The notes below the pieces were generated by a model. That model was not told where the DNA came from. It was given only the letters and a program-made list of their open reading frames with translations, and ran no database searches. From positions 124,001 to 188,000 of the forward strand of contig NZ_SSMD01000003.1 in assembly GCF_004799325.1 (NCBI RefSeq): a DNA stretch of 64,000 bases, read 5' to 3'. The DNA comes from Thalassobius vesicularis (lineage in GTDB: Bacteria > Pseudomonadota > Alphaproteobacteria > Rhodobacterales > Rhodobacteraceae). A program made the translations under genes and the position numbers. Positions 55,375-64,000 of this stretch are shown in pieces (position 1 is the first letter of the stretch; the number at the start of each line of letters is the position of its first letter).

Positions 55375-56606
55375 TCCGGCGCGTTCTGGTGGTGGATGAC
55401 GATCTGGCCGTCCGAGAGGCGCTGGCCCAGACGCTGGAACTGGCCGACCTGCACCCGCTGCCCGCCGGCAGCTTTGTCGAGGCCAAGGACCACATCACCG
55501 CCGATTTCGCGGGCGTCATCCTGTCCGACATGCGTATGCCGGGGCGCGACGGGTTCCACCTGCTGGATTTCGCCCGCACCGCCGACCCCGAACTGCCCGT
55601 GATCCTGCTGACCGGCGAGGGCGACATCCCCATGGCCGTGCGCGCCATGAGCCAGGGCGCCTTTGGCTTTCTGGAAAAACCCTGCGCGCCCTCCGATCTG
55701 CTGGCCGTCATCGAGCGTGCGCTGAAAACCCGCGCGATGGTGCTGGAAAACCGGCGGCTCAAGGCGCAGCTGGAAACCGGCGATCCGGCTGCGCGGCTGA
55801 TCTTCGGCTCGTCCGAGCAGGCCGAGGGGCTGCGCGCCCGCGTCCGCATCGCTGGCCACGCCCGGACCGAGGCGCTGGTCACCGGCGCGCCCGGCTCGGG
55901 TGTTTCCAAGGTCGCCGAGGTGATCCACCTGATGTCGCCGTTGGCCAAGGGGCCCTTCGTCAAGCGCACCGCCACCGGCATGACCCGCGACGCGCTGGAC
56001 GCCGCCTATGACGCCGCGCAGGGCGGCAGCCTGTTTCTGGACGACATCGGCACTCTGCCCGCCGACACGCAATTCGCGCTGCTGGAACGGTTGGAACGCG
56101 AAGACCCCGTGCGCCTGATCGCCGGCACCACCGCCGAGCTGTCGCAGGCCGTCGGGGCAGGGCGGCTGAACCCGGATCTGTTCTATCGCCTTGACGTGAT
56201 GCGCGTCCGCATCCCCTCGCTTGCCGAACGGCCCGACGATATCCCCGTGATGTTCCGCCAATACGTCGCGCAGGCCAGCGAACAGGCCGGGTTGACCCCG
56301 CCGCCGATCACGCCCGAGATTATCGCCAGCCTGATGGCGCGCGACTGGTCCGGAAATGCCCGCGCGCTGATGTCCGCCGCCATGCGCTTTGCCCTTGGTC
56401 TGGGCGATGCCGAGGCGGACGACCAGCAGGTCGAGGAACTGTCGCTGTCCGAACAGATGGCCCGCGTCGAACGCTCGCTGCTGATCGCGGCACTGCGGCG
56501 GGTGCAGGGACGCGCCACCGAGGCCGCGCAAAACCTGAAGCTGCCGCGCAAGACCTTCTACGACAAGCTGGCACGCTACGGCATCAAGCCCGAAAACTAC
56601 CGCTGA
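55371..56606 (+). CDS. dctD: DctD-like response regulator with degenerate AAA+ domain
   Basis: A 411-residue NtrC-family-like regulator. The receiver is intact: Asp10/Asp11, Asp53 (LSDMRMPGRDG), Thr81 and Lys103. The central domain is abnormal. Walker A reads GAPGSGVSK (172-180), with Val where the catalytic Lys belongs. The GAFTGA loop and about 20 flanking residues are absent between PFVKRTATG and the Walker B-like GGSLFLDDIG (219-227). The C-terminal Fis-type helix-turn-helix (ATEAAQNLKLPRKTFYDKL) is kept. It probably binds DNA and responds to DctB without activating sigma-54. Confidence 0.85.
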   Translation: MIRRVLVVDDDLAVREALAQTLELADLHPLPAGSFVEAKDHITADFAGVILSDMRMPGRDGFHLLDFARTADPELPVILLTGEGDIPMAVRAMSQGAFGFLEKPCAPSDLLAVIERALKTRAMVLENRRLKAQLETGDPAARLIFGSSEQAEGLRARVRIAGHARTEALVTGAPGSGVSKVAEVIHLMSPLAKGPFVKRTATGMTRDALDAAYDAAQGGSLFLDDIGTLPADTQFALLERLEREDPVRLIAGTTAELSQAVGAGRLNPDLFYRLDVMRVRIPSLAERPDDIPVMFRQYVAQASEQAGLTPPPITPEIIASLMARDWSGNARALMSAAMRFALGLGDAEADDQQVEELSLSEQMARVERSLLIAALRRVQGRATEAAQNLKLPRKTFYDKLARYGIKPENYR

Positions 56607-56622
56607 GTCGCCGCAATGCAGC

Positions 56623-56674
56623 TTGTGCGGATTTCCGCACAACCCCGGTTTCGGCCTGTGCGGAATCTCGCACA
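56623..56674 (+). promoter_or_regulatory. Two tandem palindromic operators upstream of dctP
   Basis: TTGTGCGGATTTCCGCACAA (56623-56642; 9-bp arms) and TGTGCGGAATCTCGCACA (56657-56674) share the pattern TGTGCG-N6-CGCACA, with centres 33 bases apart. They lie just after dctD and about 190 bases before dctP. They resemble the tandem DctD activator sites I recall from rhizobial dctA. Presumably DctD binds here. Confidence 0.75.
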
Positions 56675-56860
56675 CCTGCGCGCCGCCGCATAGCCGCCAT
56701 GCGTTTTCTGCAAGCTCATGCAGTTGAAAAATAACCGGTTTTTCAGATCGCATGAATTTTTTGCACTTTTTCTTGTCTGCGCCTTGAGACGTGGCACCTT
56801 GATCCCACCGCGCCCAACGCGGCGCTTTCAACGTCTCAAGATCTCTGGGAGGAGACAGAC
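56675..56860 (+). other. dctP leader: no sigma-54 promoter, one extra palindrome
   Basis: Scanning for GG-N10-GC between the operators and the dctP start finds no sigma-54 site on the plus strand. TGAAAAA (56725-56731) and TTTTTCA (56739-56745) form a perfect 7-bp inverted repeat with a 7-base spacer. The -35/-10 elements are not obvious. The ribosome site GGGAGGAG precedes the dctP ATG. Confidence 0.55.
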
Positions 56861-57868
56861 ATGAAATTCCTGACCACCGCCGTATCGGCTCTGGCCCTTT
56901 CCGTGACCGCCCAGGCGGCTTTTGCTTCGGCAGGCTGCGACGAAGGCGAGATCGTCATCAAGTTCAGCCACGTCACCAACACCGACAAGCACCCCAAAGG
57001 CATCGCCGCGTCGCTGCTGCAAGAGCGCGTGAACACCGAGATGGACGGCAAGGCGTGCATGGAAGTGTACCCCAACTCGACCCTGTACAACGATGACCAG
57101 GTTCTCGAAGCGATGCTGCAGGGCAACGTGCAGCTGGCGGCGCCCTCGCTGTCGAAGTTCGAACAGTTCACCAAGCAATTCCGCATTTTCGACCTGCCCT
57201 TCATGTTCAAGAACATCGCCGCCGTGGACGAGTTCCAGAACAGCGACACCGGTCAGGCGATGAAGGAATCGATGGTGCGCCGCGGCCTGCTGGGTCTGGG
57301 CTTCTGGCACAACGGCATGAAGCAGATGTCGGCCAACAAGCCGCTGAACTCGCCGGCTGACGCATCGGGCCTGAAGTTCCGCGTGCAACCCTCCGAGGTG
57401 ATCAAGGCCCAGATGGAAGCGATCGGCGTCAGCCCGCAGCCGATGGCCTTCTCCGAGGTGTACGGCGCGCTGCAGACCGGCGTTGTGGACGGTCAGGAAA
57501 ACACCTGGTCGAACATCTATGGTCAGAAGTTCTTCGAAGTGCAGGACGGCACCACCGAAACCAACCACGGCATCATCGACTACATGGTCGTGACCGGCGC
57601 GGATTGGTGGGACAGCCTGCCCGAGGATGTCCGTACTCAGCTGAGCACGATCATCGCCGAAGTGACCACTGCACGTAACGCCGCCGTGGGCGACGTTGAT
57701 GCACAGGCACGTCAAGCAATTCTGGACGCGGGCGGGGTTATCCGCGAGCTGTCCCCGGAACAACGGGAAGAGTGGGTGACCGCGATGAAGCCCGTCTGGG
57801 AACAGTTTAAAGGCGACGTCGGTCAAGAGAACATCGACGCGGCACAGGCGATCAACGCCAAACACTGA
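56861..57868 (+). CDS. dctP: TRAP transporter solute-binding protein DctP
   Basis: Periplasmic receptor that captures C4-dicarboxylates for the DctQM permease. The 335-residue protein has a signal peptide (about 1-24, ending TAQAAFA) and a typical DctP fold with IVIKFSHVTNTDKHPKG, FDLPFMFKN, LKFRVQPSEV (the substrate-binding Arg) and GVVDGQENTWSN. A strong ribosome site GGGAGGAG precedes it. The dctBD pair and tandem operators upstream support dicarboxylate specificity. A hairpin follows before dctQ. Confidence 0.93.
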   Translation: MKFLTTAVSALALSVTAQAAFASAGCDEGEIVIKFSHVTNTDKHPKGIAASLLQERVNTEMDGKACMEVYPNSTLYNDDQVLEAMLQGNVQLAAPSLSKFEQFTKQFRIFDLPFMFKNIAAVDEFQNSDTGQAMKESMVRRGLLGLGFWHNGMKQMSANKPLNSPADASGLKFRVQPSEVIKAQMEAIGVSPQPMAFSEVYGALQTGVVDGQENTWSNIYGQKFFEVQDGTTETNHGIIDYMVVTGADWWDSLPEDVRTQLSTIIAEVTTARNAAVGDVDAQARQAILDAGGVIRELSPEQREEWVTAMKPVWEQFKGDVGQENIDAAQAINAKH

Positions 57869-57890
57869 GCCTGGCTAACAGGCCGAACTT

Positions 57891-57919
57891 CCCGGCCCCA
57901 AGCACGGGGCCGGGTTTTT
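57891..57919 (+). terminator. Hairpin with T run between dctP and dctQ
   Basis: CCCGGCCCC (57891-57899) and GGGGCCGGG (57906-57914) form a 9-bp stem with TTTTT after it. It lies inside the operon, so it probably works as a partial terminator or mRNA-stabilising 3' end giving more DctP than DctQM. Confidence 0.85.
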
Positions 57920-57947
57920 CATATCCTCGGGGGAAAGGGGATACACC

Positions 57948-58637
57948 ATGTCCACCCATAATGAACCGAAGTCGGCCCTGGGCCGTATGGTCAACGAGTT
58001 CGAGGAAACCGGCATCGCGCTGATCCTTGGCCTGATGACCGTCATCACCTTCATCAACGTCATCCTGCGCTACGGCTTCAACCACTCGCTGATCTGGGGG
58101 CTCGAGGCGGTTACTTACCTCTTCGCCTGGCTGGTGCTGTTCGGCATCTCCTACGCGGTCAAGGTTACTGCGCATCTGGGTGTGGACGCGCTGCTGGTCT
58201 ATTTCAGCCCCGCGCTGCGCAAGGTTCTGGCGCTGGTCGCCGCTGCGCTGTGCCTCTTCTACGCGGTTCTGCTGTTCAAGGGCGCCTGGGATTACTGGGC
58301 CAACTTCGCGAACCTGCCGGCCACCACCGGGCGCTGGCTGCCCACCGGTTTCGAAGAGATGAAGCGCACCTCTTATCGCGGCTGGTACGAGGTGGTGGAC
58401 ATTCCCTTCCCTGAATTCCTGCGCTGGATCGAACCGATCATGAATGAAGGCGAGCATTACGAAAAGCTGCCCCGCTTCATTCCCTATTTCATCCTGCCCT
58501 TCGGGATGTTCCTCCTTCTGTTTCGCTTCGTGCAGGCCACCATCCGCCTGATCACCGGCGAGGCCGAGTCGCTGATCGTCAGCCACGAAGCCGAGGACGC
58601 CGTCGAAGACGTCAAACACATGAACGCCGGAGACTGA
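57948..58637 (+). CDS. dctQ: TRAP transporter small permease DctQ
   Basis: Small membrane subunit of the dicarboxylate TRAP transporter. The 229-residue protein has four hydrophobic helices (GIALILGLMTVITFINVIL, VTYLFAWLVLFGISYAV and two more) with an unusually long loop between helices 3 and 4. DctQ pairs with DctM 4 bases downstream. SD-like GGGGGAAAGGGG precedes the start. Confidence 0.9.
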   Translation: MSTHNEPKSALGRMVNEFEETGIALILGLMTVITFINVILRYGFNHSLIWGLEAVTYLFAWLVLFGISYAVKVTAHLGVDALLVYFSPALRKVLALVAAALCLFYAVLLFKGAWDYWANFANLPATTGRWLPTGFEEMKRTSYRGWYEVVDIPFPEFLRWIEPIMNEGEHYEKLPRFIPYFILPFGMFLLLFRFVQATIRLITGEAESLIVSHEAEDAVEDVKHMNAGD

Positions 58638-58641
58638 GACC

Positions 58642-60018
58642 ATGGAAGTCGCAATCCTTTTTGCCGTCGTCGTCGGCCTGATGCTGATCGGCGTCCCGAT
58701 CGCGGTGTCGCTGGGCCTCAGCTCGATCCTGTTCCTGCTGGTTCTGTCTGACACCTCCTTGTCTGCCATCGCGCAGACCATGTTCCAGGCCATGGCGGGC
58801 CACTACACCCTGCTGGCCATCCCGTTCTTCATCCTGGCCTCGTCCTTCATGTCGACGGGCGGCGTGGCGAAGCGGATCATCCGTTTCTCGATCGCCATCG
58901 TCGGCCATTTTCCCGGCGGCCTGGCCATCGCAGGCGTGTTTGCCTGTATGCTCTTCGCCGCACTGTCCGGCTCGTCGCCCGCCACCGTGGTCGCCATCGG
59001 CTCCATCGTGATCGCGGGGATGCGTCAGGTTGGCTATTCCAAGGACTTCGCGGCCGGCGTCATCGCCAACGCGGGTACCCTGGGCATCCTGATCCCGCCG
59101 TCGATCGTCATGGTCGTCTACGCTTCGGCCACCGATGTGTCGGTCGGGCGGATGTTCCTGGCGGGTGTCATCCCGGGCCTGATGGCCGGGACCATGCTGA
59201 TGGTCACCATCTTCGCCATCGCCAAGATCCGCAACCTGCCCAAGGGCGAGTGGAAGGGCTGGGGCGAGGTGTTCTCGGCCGGGCGCGAGGCAGGCTGGGG
59301 TCTGTTCCTCATCGTCATCATCCTGGGCGGCATCTATGGCGGGATCTTTACCCCGACCGAGGCCGCTGCCGTCGCCGCCGTCTACGCCTTCTTCATCGCC
59401 AACTTCATCTACCGCGACATGGGTCCGCTGGCCCGTCCCGAAGGTCAGCGCAACCTGTCATTCCTGCAAAAGCCTGCCTCGCTGATCACGGTGTTCTTCC
59501 ACCGCGACACCCGCGACACGCTGTTCGAAGCCGGCAAACTGACCGTCACGCTGATGTTCATCATCGCCAACGCGCTGATCCTGAAGCACGTGCTGACCGA
59601 TGAACAAATCCCGCAGGCCATCGCTGGCGCGATGCTGGACGCAGGCTTCGGTCCGCTGATGTTCCTGGTGATCGTCAACGTCATCCTGCTGATCGGCGGG
59701 CAGTTCATGGAACCCTCGGGCCTGATCGTCATCGTGGCGCCGCTGGTTTTCCCGATTGCCATTCAGTTGGGCATCGACCCGATCCACCTGGGTATCATCA
59801 TGGTCGTGAACATGGAGATCGGCATGATCACCCCGCCGGTTGGTCTGAACCTGTTCGTCACCTCCGGCGTGGCCGGGATGCCGATGATGCGCGTGGTCCG
59901 GGCGGCGCTGCCCTTCCTGGCGGTGCTGTTCGTCTTCCTGATCCTGGTGACATACGTGCCGATCCTTTCCACCTGGCTGCCGACCACCTTCATGGGGCCC
60001 GAGATCATCACCAAGTGA
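58642..60018 (+). CDS. dctM: TRAP transporter large permease DctM
   Basis: Sodium-coupled transport channel subunit. The 458-residue protein has about 12 hydrophobic segments, with family signatures ACMLFAALSGSSPATVVAIG, AGTLGILIPPSIVMVVYA and MEIGMITPPVGLNLFV. It is the last gene of the dctP-dctQ-dctM operon, with a 4-base gap to dctQ. A strong terminator lies 28 bases downstream. Confidence 0.95.
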   Translation: MEVAILFAVVVGLMLIGVPIAVSLGLSSILFLLVLSDTSLSAIAQTMFQAMAGHYTLLAIPFFILASSFMSTGGVAKRIIRFSIAIVGHFPGGLAIAGVFACMLFAALSGSSPATVVAIGSIVIAGMRQVGYSKDFAAGVIANAGTLGILIPPSIVMVVYASATDVSVGRMFLAGVIPGLMAGTMLMVTIFAIAKIRNLPKGEWKGWGEVFSAGREAGWGLFLIVIILGGIYGGIFTPTEAAAVAAVYAFFIANFIYRDMGPLARPEGQRNLSFLQKPASLITVFFHRDTRDTLFEAGKLTVTLMFIIANALILKHVLTDEQIPQAIAGAMLDAGFGPLMFLVIVNVILLIGGQFMEPSGLIVIVAPLVFPIAIQLGIDPIHLGIIMVVNMEIGMITPPVGLNLFVTSGVAGMPMMRVVRAALPFLAVLFVFLILVTYVPILSTWLPTTFMGPEIITK

Positions 60019-60045
60019 TCGCACGGTCAGGTTGACAATAAGTTA

Positions 60046-60071
60046 CGGCGCCCGCGAAGGGCGCCGTTTTT
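60046..60071 (+). terminator. Rho-independent terminator after dctM
   Basis: CGGCGCCC (60046-60053) pairs with GGGCGCCG (60059-60066), loop GCGAA, followed by TTTTT. The 8-bp GC stem and T run are textbook. It closes the dctPQM transcript. Confidence 0.92.
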
Positions 60072-60115
60072 CTTTGTACGGTTTTGGCCGGGAATCGTAC
60101 GAAATCGCGGGTTAA

Positions 60116-60868
60116 TCAGGCGTAAGCTTCCAGTGCCGAGATGATCGGGCAAAAGTCCTGCGCGCTCAGGCTGGCACCGCCAACCAGCGCGCCATCGACG
60201 TTGGACACGCCGAAAATTTCGGCCGCATTGTCCGGCTTGACCGAGCCGCCATACAGGATCCGCACCCCGTTTGCCATGTCGGTGCCGAAGCGTTCCGTCA
60301 GTTTTTCACGAATGAAATCATGGACTTCTGCGATTTGCTCCAACGAGGGCACCAACCCGGTGCCAATGGCCCAGATCGGCTCGTACGCGATGACAAGCGT
60401 GTCGGACGTGGCGCAATCGGGCACCGAGCCCGCCAGCTGCGCGCCGATCACTTGCAGGGTCTCGCCGCTTTCGCGCTGCTCCAGGCTTTCGCCCAGGCAA
60501 ACCACTGAAATCAGGCCATTTTCCATTGCGGTTTGGGTTTTTTTGCAAACGATTTGATCGGTTTCGTTATGATCTTGGCGGCGTTCGGAATGGCCTAGGA
60601 TGACCGCCAAGGCCCCGGAATCACGCAACATTTCGGCCGAGATGTCGCCGGTATGCGCACCGGAAAGGTTAACGTGGCAATCCTGTCCACCAATCATCAT
60701 GGCAGAGCCTCGGGCGTGTTTGGCAGCAGAGGCGATCAGGGTCGCGGGCGGGCAAATCAGCAAGTCGACGGCGGGGTTTTCGTTTGATTTCAGGATGTTG
60801 TCCAACTCGACCAGCTGGGTTGTCAGCCCGTTCATCTTCCAGTTGCCGGCGGCAAGCTTGCGTCGCAT
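60116..60868 (-). CDS. tpiA: Triosephosphate isomerase
   Basis: Interconverts dihydroxyacetone phosphate and glyceraldehyde 3-phosphate. The 250-residue barrel has Lys in LAAGNWKMNGL (near residue 12), His in VILGHSERRQDH, Glu in IAYEPIWAIGTG and the phosphate loop LYGGSVKPDN. It is convergent with dctM. No close operon partner is visible. Confidence 0.97.
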   Translation of the reverse strand: MRRKLAAGNWKMNGLTTQLVELDNILKSNENPAVDLLICPPATLIASAAKHARGSAMMIGGQDCHVNLSGAHTGDISAEMLRDSGALAVILGHSERRQDHNETDQIVCKKTQTAMENGLISVVCLGESLEQRESGETLQVIGAQLAGSVPDCATSDTLVIAYEPIWAIGTGLVPSLEQIAEVHDFIREKLTERFGTDMANGVRILYGGSVKPDNAAEIFGVSNVDGALVGGASLSAQDFCPIISALEAYA

Positions 60869-60950
60869 CCAAATGACCCCATTTTTATTGATATTCTGAA
60901 CCCGCGCATCATTGCGAACGGCCCGCCAAGGTCAAGCCCCAAGCGGCGAT

Positions 60951-61313
60951 TCATCGCGCCTTGCGGCGTTTCTGAACAGCTGCTGCCTGAGCCGCGGGAA
61001 GAGACAGTCGTGCCCAGCGAAGTGCTTCGTCCGGGTCATCCAGGGCACTTTCAGGAAGGCTCATAAAGCTATGAACTTGCGTGATTTTCCCGCCGCGTGC
61101 GTAGCTGAATGGTTCCGATCCGGCGGCCAGATATTCGACTCCCGACTGCGCGTCTGTCTTCATGAAAACGCGGCCTTCGCCGGTCAGCATGGCGAACATC
61201 GCGTCACCATCTGCGTAGATACCGAAGCCGGAAAACATCCGCGCCTTGCGCAATGGGCCCAGTCCCGAGAACAGCTCCAACAGGTGTTCCAGAAACTCGG
61301 CGTCGACGGCCAT
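60951..61313 (-). CDS. TfoX N-terminal domain protein
   Basis: A 120-residue protein with a single TfoX-N domain (ARMFSGFGIYADGDAMFAML, VFMKTDAQSGVEYLAAGSEPF). It lacks the C-terminal TfoX-C domain found in the competence regulator of gammaproteobacteria, so a competence role is not implied. The ATG at 61313 overlaps the sufA stop (TGATG) by one base, linking it to the iron-sulfur genes. A basic tail (VQKRRKAR) ends the protein. Confidence 0.85.
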   Translation of the reverse strand: MAVDAEFLEHLLELFSGLGPLRKARMFSGFGIYADGDAMFAMLTGEGRVFMKTDAQSGVEYLAAGSEPFSYARGGKITQVHSFMSLPESALDDPDEALRWARLSLPAAQAAAVQKRRKAR

Positions 61314-61663
61314 CACATGCCAGCGAACTTGATGGATTCGCCGCAGCCGCAGGCCTCGGTCACGTTGGGGTTGTTGAACTTAAACCCAGATTCCAAAAGG
61401 GAAATTTGATAGTCGATCTCGGTTCCGAACAGGAACATCTGTGCCATCGGGGCGATCATCACCCGCGCGCCGTCCTGTTCGATCACCTCGTCGTGGGGGT
61501 CGATTTCCGAGGCATATTCCATCGTGTATTCCATGCCTGCGCAGCCGCCTTTCTTGACGCCGATGCGCAGGCCCTTAGTGCCGTCTTTCGCCATCAGTTT
61601 GGCGATCTGACGGGCCGCGGCCGGTGTCATGGTGACTGCTTGCTTGCCGGGAATTCCGAACAT
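61313..61663 (-). CDS. sufA: Iron-sulfur cluster A-type carrier (SufA/IscA family)
   Basis: A 116-residue HesB/IscA-type protein that carries nascent Fe-S clusters. The three conserved cysteines are in KKGGCAGMEYTMEY and the C-terminal EACGCGES. It sits 28 bases after sufT and overlaps the TfoX-like gene. The rest of a suf operon (sufBCDSE) is not in the window, so the assignment to SufA rather than another A-type carrier rests on sufT adjacency. Confidence 0.88.
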   Translation of the reverse strand: MFGIPGKQAVTMTPAAARQIAKLMAKDGTKGLRIGVKKGGCAGMEYTMEYASEIDPHDEVIEQDGARVMIAPMAQMFLFGTEIDYQISLLESGFKFNNPNVTEACGCGESIKFAGM

Positions 61664-61691
61664 GAAGTTAGCCTTTCAACCCACTGTTATT

Positions 61692-62054
61692 TCACATGAA
61701 CCCAAGCTCAAGCCGGGCTTCGTCGCTCATCATTTCCATGCCCCAGGGCGGATCCCAGGTCAGTTGGACGTCGACGGTTTTGACCCCCTCGATCGGCGAG
61801 ACGGCATCAACCACCCATCCGGGCATGTCGCCCGCAACGGGGCATCCGGGGGCAGTCAGGGTCATGATGATGATGACGTCATTTTCCGCAGAGATATCAA
61901 TCGTGTAGATCAGCCCAAGGTCATAGATGTTGACCGGAATTTCCGGGTCATAGACGGTGCGGCAGCCATCCACCACGCTGTCGAACAGCGGATGGTCGAT
62001 TGACGAGGGCGCGATTAGCGGGATGCCCTCCAGGGGCTCGGCGTTTTGGGTCAT
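61692..62054 (-). CDS. sufT: SufT-like Fe-S maturation factor (DUF59/MIP18 domain)
   Basis: A 120-residue DUF59 protein involved in Fe-S protein maturation in relatives. Signatures are VYDPEIPVNIYDLGLIY and MTLTAPGCPVAGDMPGWV with the conserved Cys, and LTWDPPWGMEMMSDEARLEL. It is followed by sufA. The 95-base gap to the enoyl-CoA hydratase gene suggests a separate promoter or the tail of a suf operon whose first genes are elsewhere. Confidence 0.87.
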   Translation of the reverse strand: MTQNAEPLEGIPLIAPSSIDHPLFDSVVDGCRTVYDPEIPVNIYDLGLIYTIDISAENDVIIIMTLTAPGCPVAGDMPGWVVDAVSPIEGVKTVDVQLTWDPPWGMEMMSDEARLELGFM

Positions 62055-62149
62055 GGACCTGTCCTGTATTTCCTGAGCGAAGATATAAGGAATGTCGTCC
62101 GCTTCGTCCAGAGTGAGAGGCTAGGTCTTTTTGCATATGCGGCAAGGCG

Positions 62150-64000
<1,851 letters not shown>

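Noticed and set aside
60951-61313. TfoX-like protein as a competence regulator linked to comEC
   Set aside because: Only the N-terminal domain is present, and its one-base overlap ties it to the iron-sulfur genes, 58 kb from comEC.

Overview
The window is GC-rich, tightly packed chromosomal DNA from an alphaproteobacterium, most likely order Rhodobacterales (Roseobacter/Paracoccus-type). The evidence is the GTTC-N7-GTTC LexA operator on the lexA promoter, a class II (B12-dependent) NrdJ as the ribonucleotide reductase, RTX proteins ending in Hint domains, a dctPQM TRAP operon, and protein composition typical of that order. Genus and species cannot be read from the sequence. No rRNA, CRISPR, prophage or insertion sequence was seen. 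Two tRNAs are present: Pro-TGG and Leu-CAA.

Layout. 1-10 kb: gltX (cut by the left edge), comEC, lexA with its SOS promoter, an overlapping minus-strand run trpG-trpD-trpC-moaC-moeA, a degenerate YibQ-type deacetylase and rluE. 10-19 kb: trpE behind ppiD, an aminotransferase, fabI-gpt, pdxH, a two-domain cold-shock protein with a DUF192 protein, and tRNA-Pro. 19-25.7 kb: nrdJ with an NrdR-like operator, dsbB, a DedA-family protein, tRNA-Leu and a Tat-exported multicopper oxidase.

25.8-46.4 kb is the accessory-looking part, a surface polysaccharide locus. It has three glycosyltransferases and a Wzx-type flippase in one operon, then a Wza-type export lipoprotein. Next come a hybrid sensor kinase with a periplasmic partner that has a molybdo-oxidoreductase-like fold but no cysteine, and a GT26/priming-glycosyltransferase fusion. 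A LuxR-type response regulator, a Wzz-type co-polymerase and a Wzy/WaaL-type polymerase follow. The locus ends in two paralogous secreted RTX proteins, each with a C-terminal Hint (self-processing) domain. Together these could prime, assemble, flip, polymerise and export a polysaccharide under phosphorelay control. The RTX-Hint proteins are candidate matrix or surface proteins that might be covalently processed.

46.4-64 kb returns to core genes: a MocA-like cytidylyltransferase, a CNNM/CorC transporter, a metallophosphoesterase, xerD, an unknown periplasmic protein with a 49-residue membrane protein, aroK-aroB, dctB-dctD-dctP-dctQ-dctM, tpiA, sufT-sufA-TfoX-like, an enoyl-CoA hydratase and tgt (cut by the right edge). 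The DctD-type regulator has lost the GAFTGA loop and the Walker A lysine, while two near-identical palindromes remain upstream of dctP with no sigma-54 promoter after them. A family of intergenic 3' elements with compensated stems recurs downstream of minus-strand genes.
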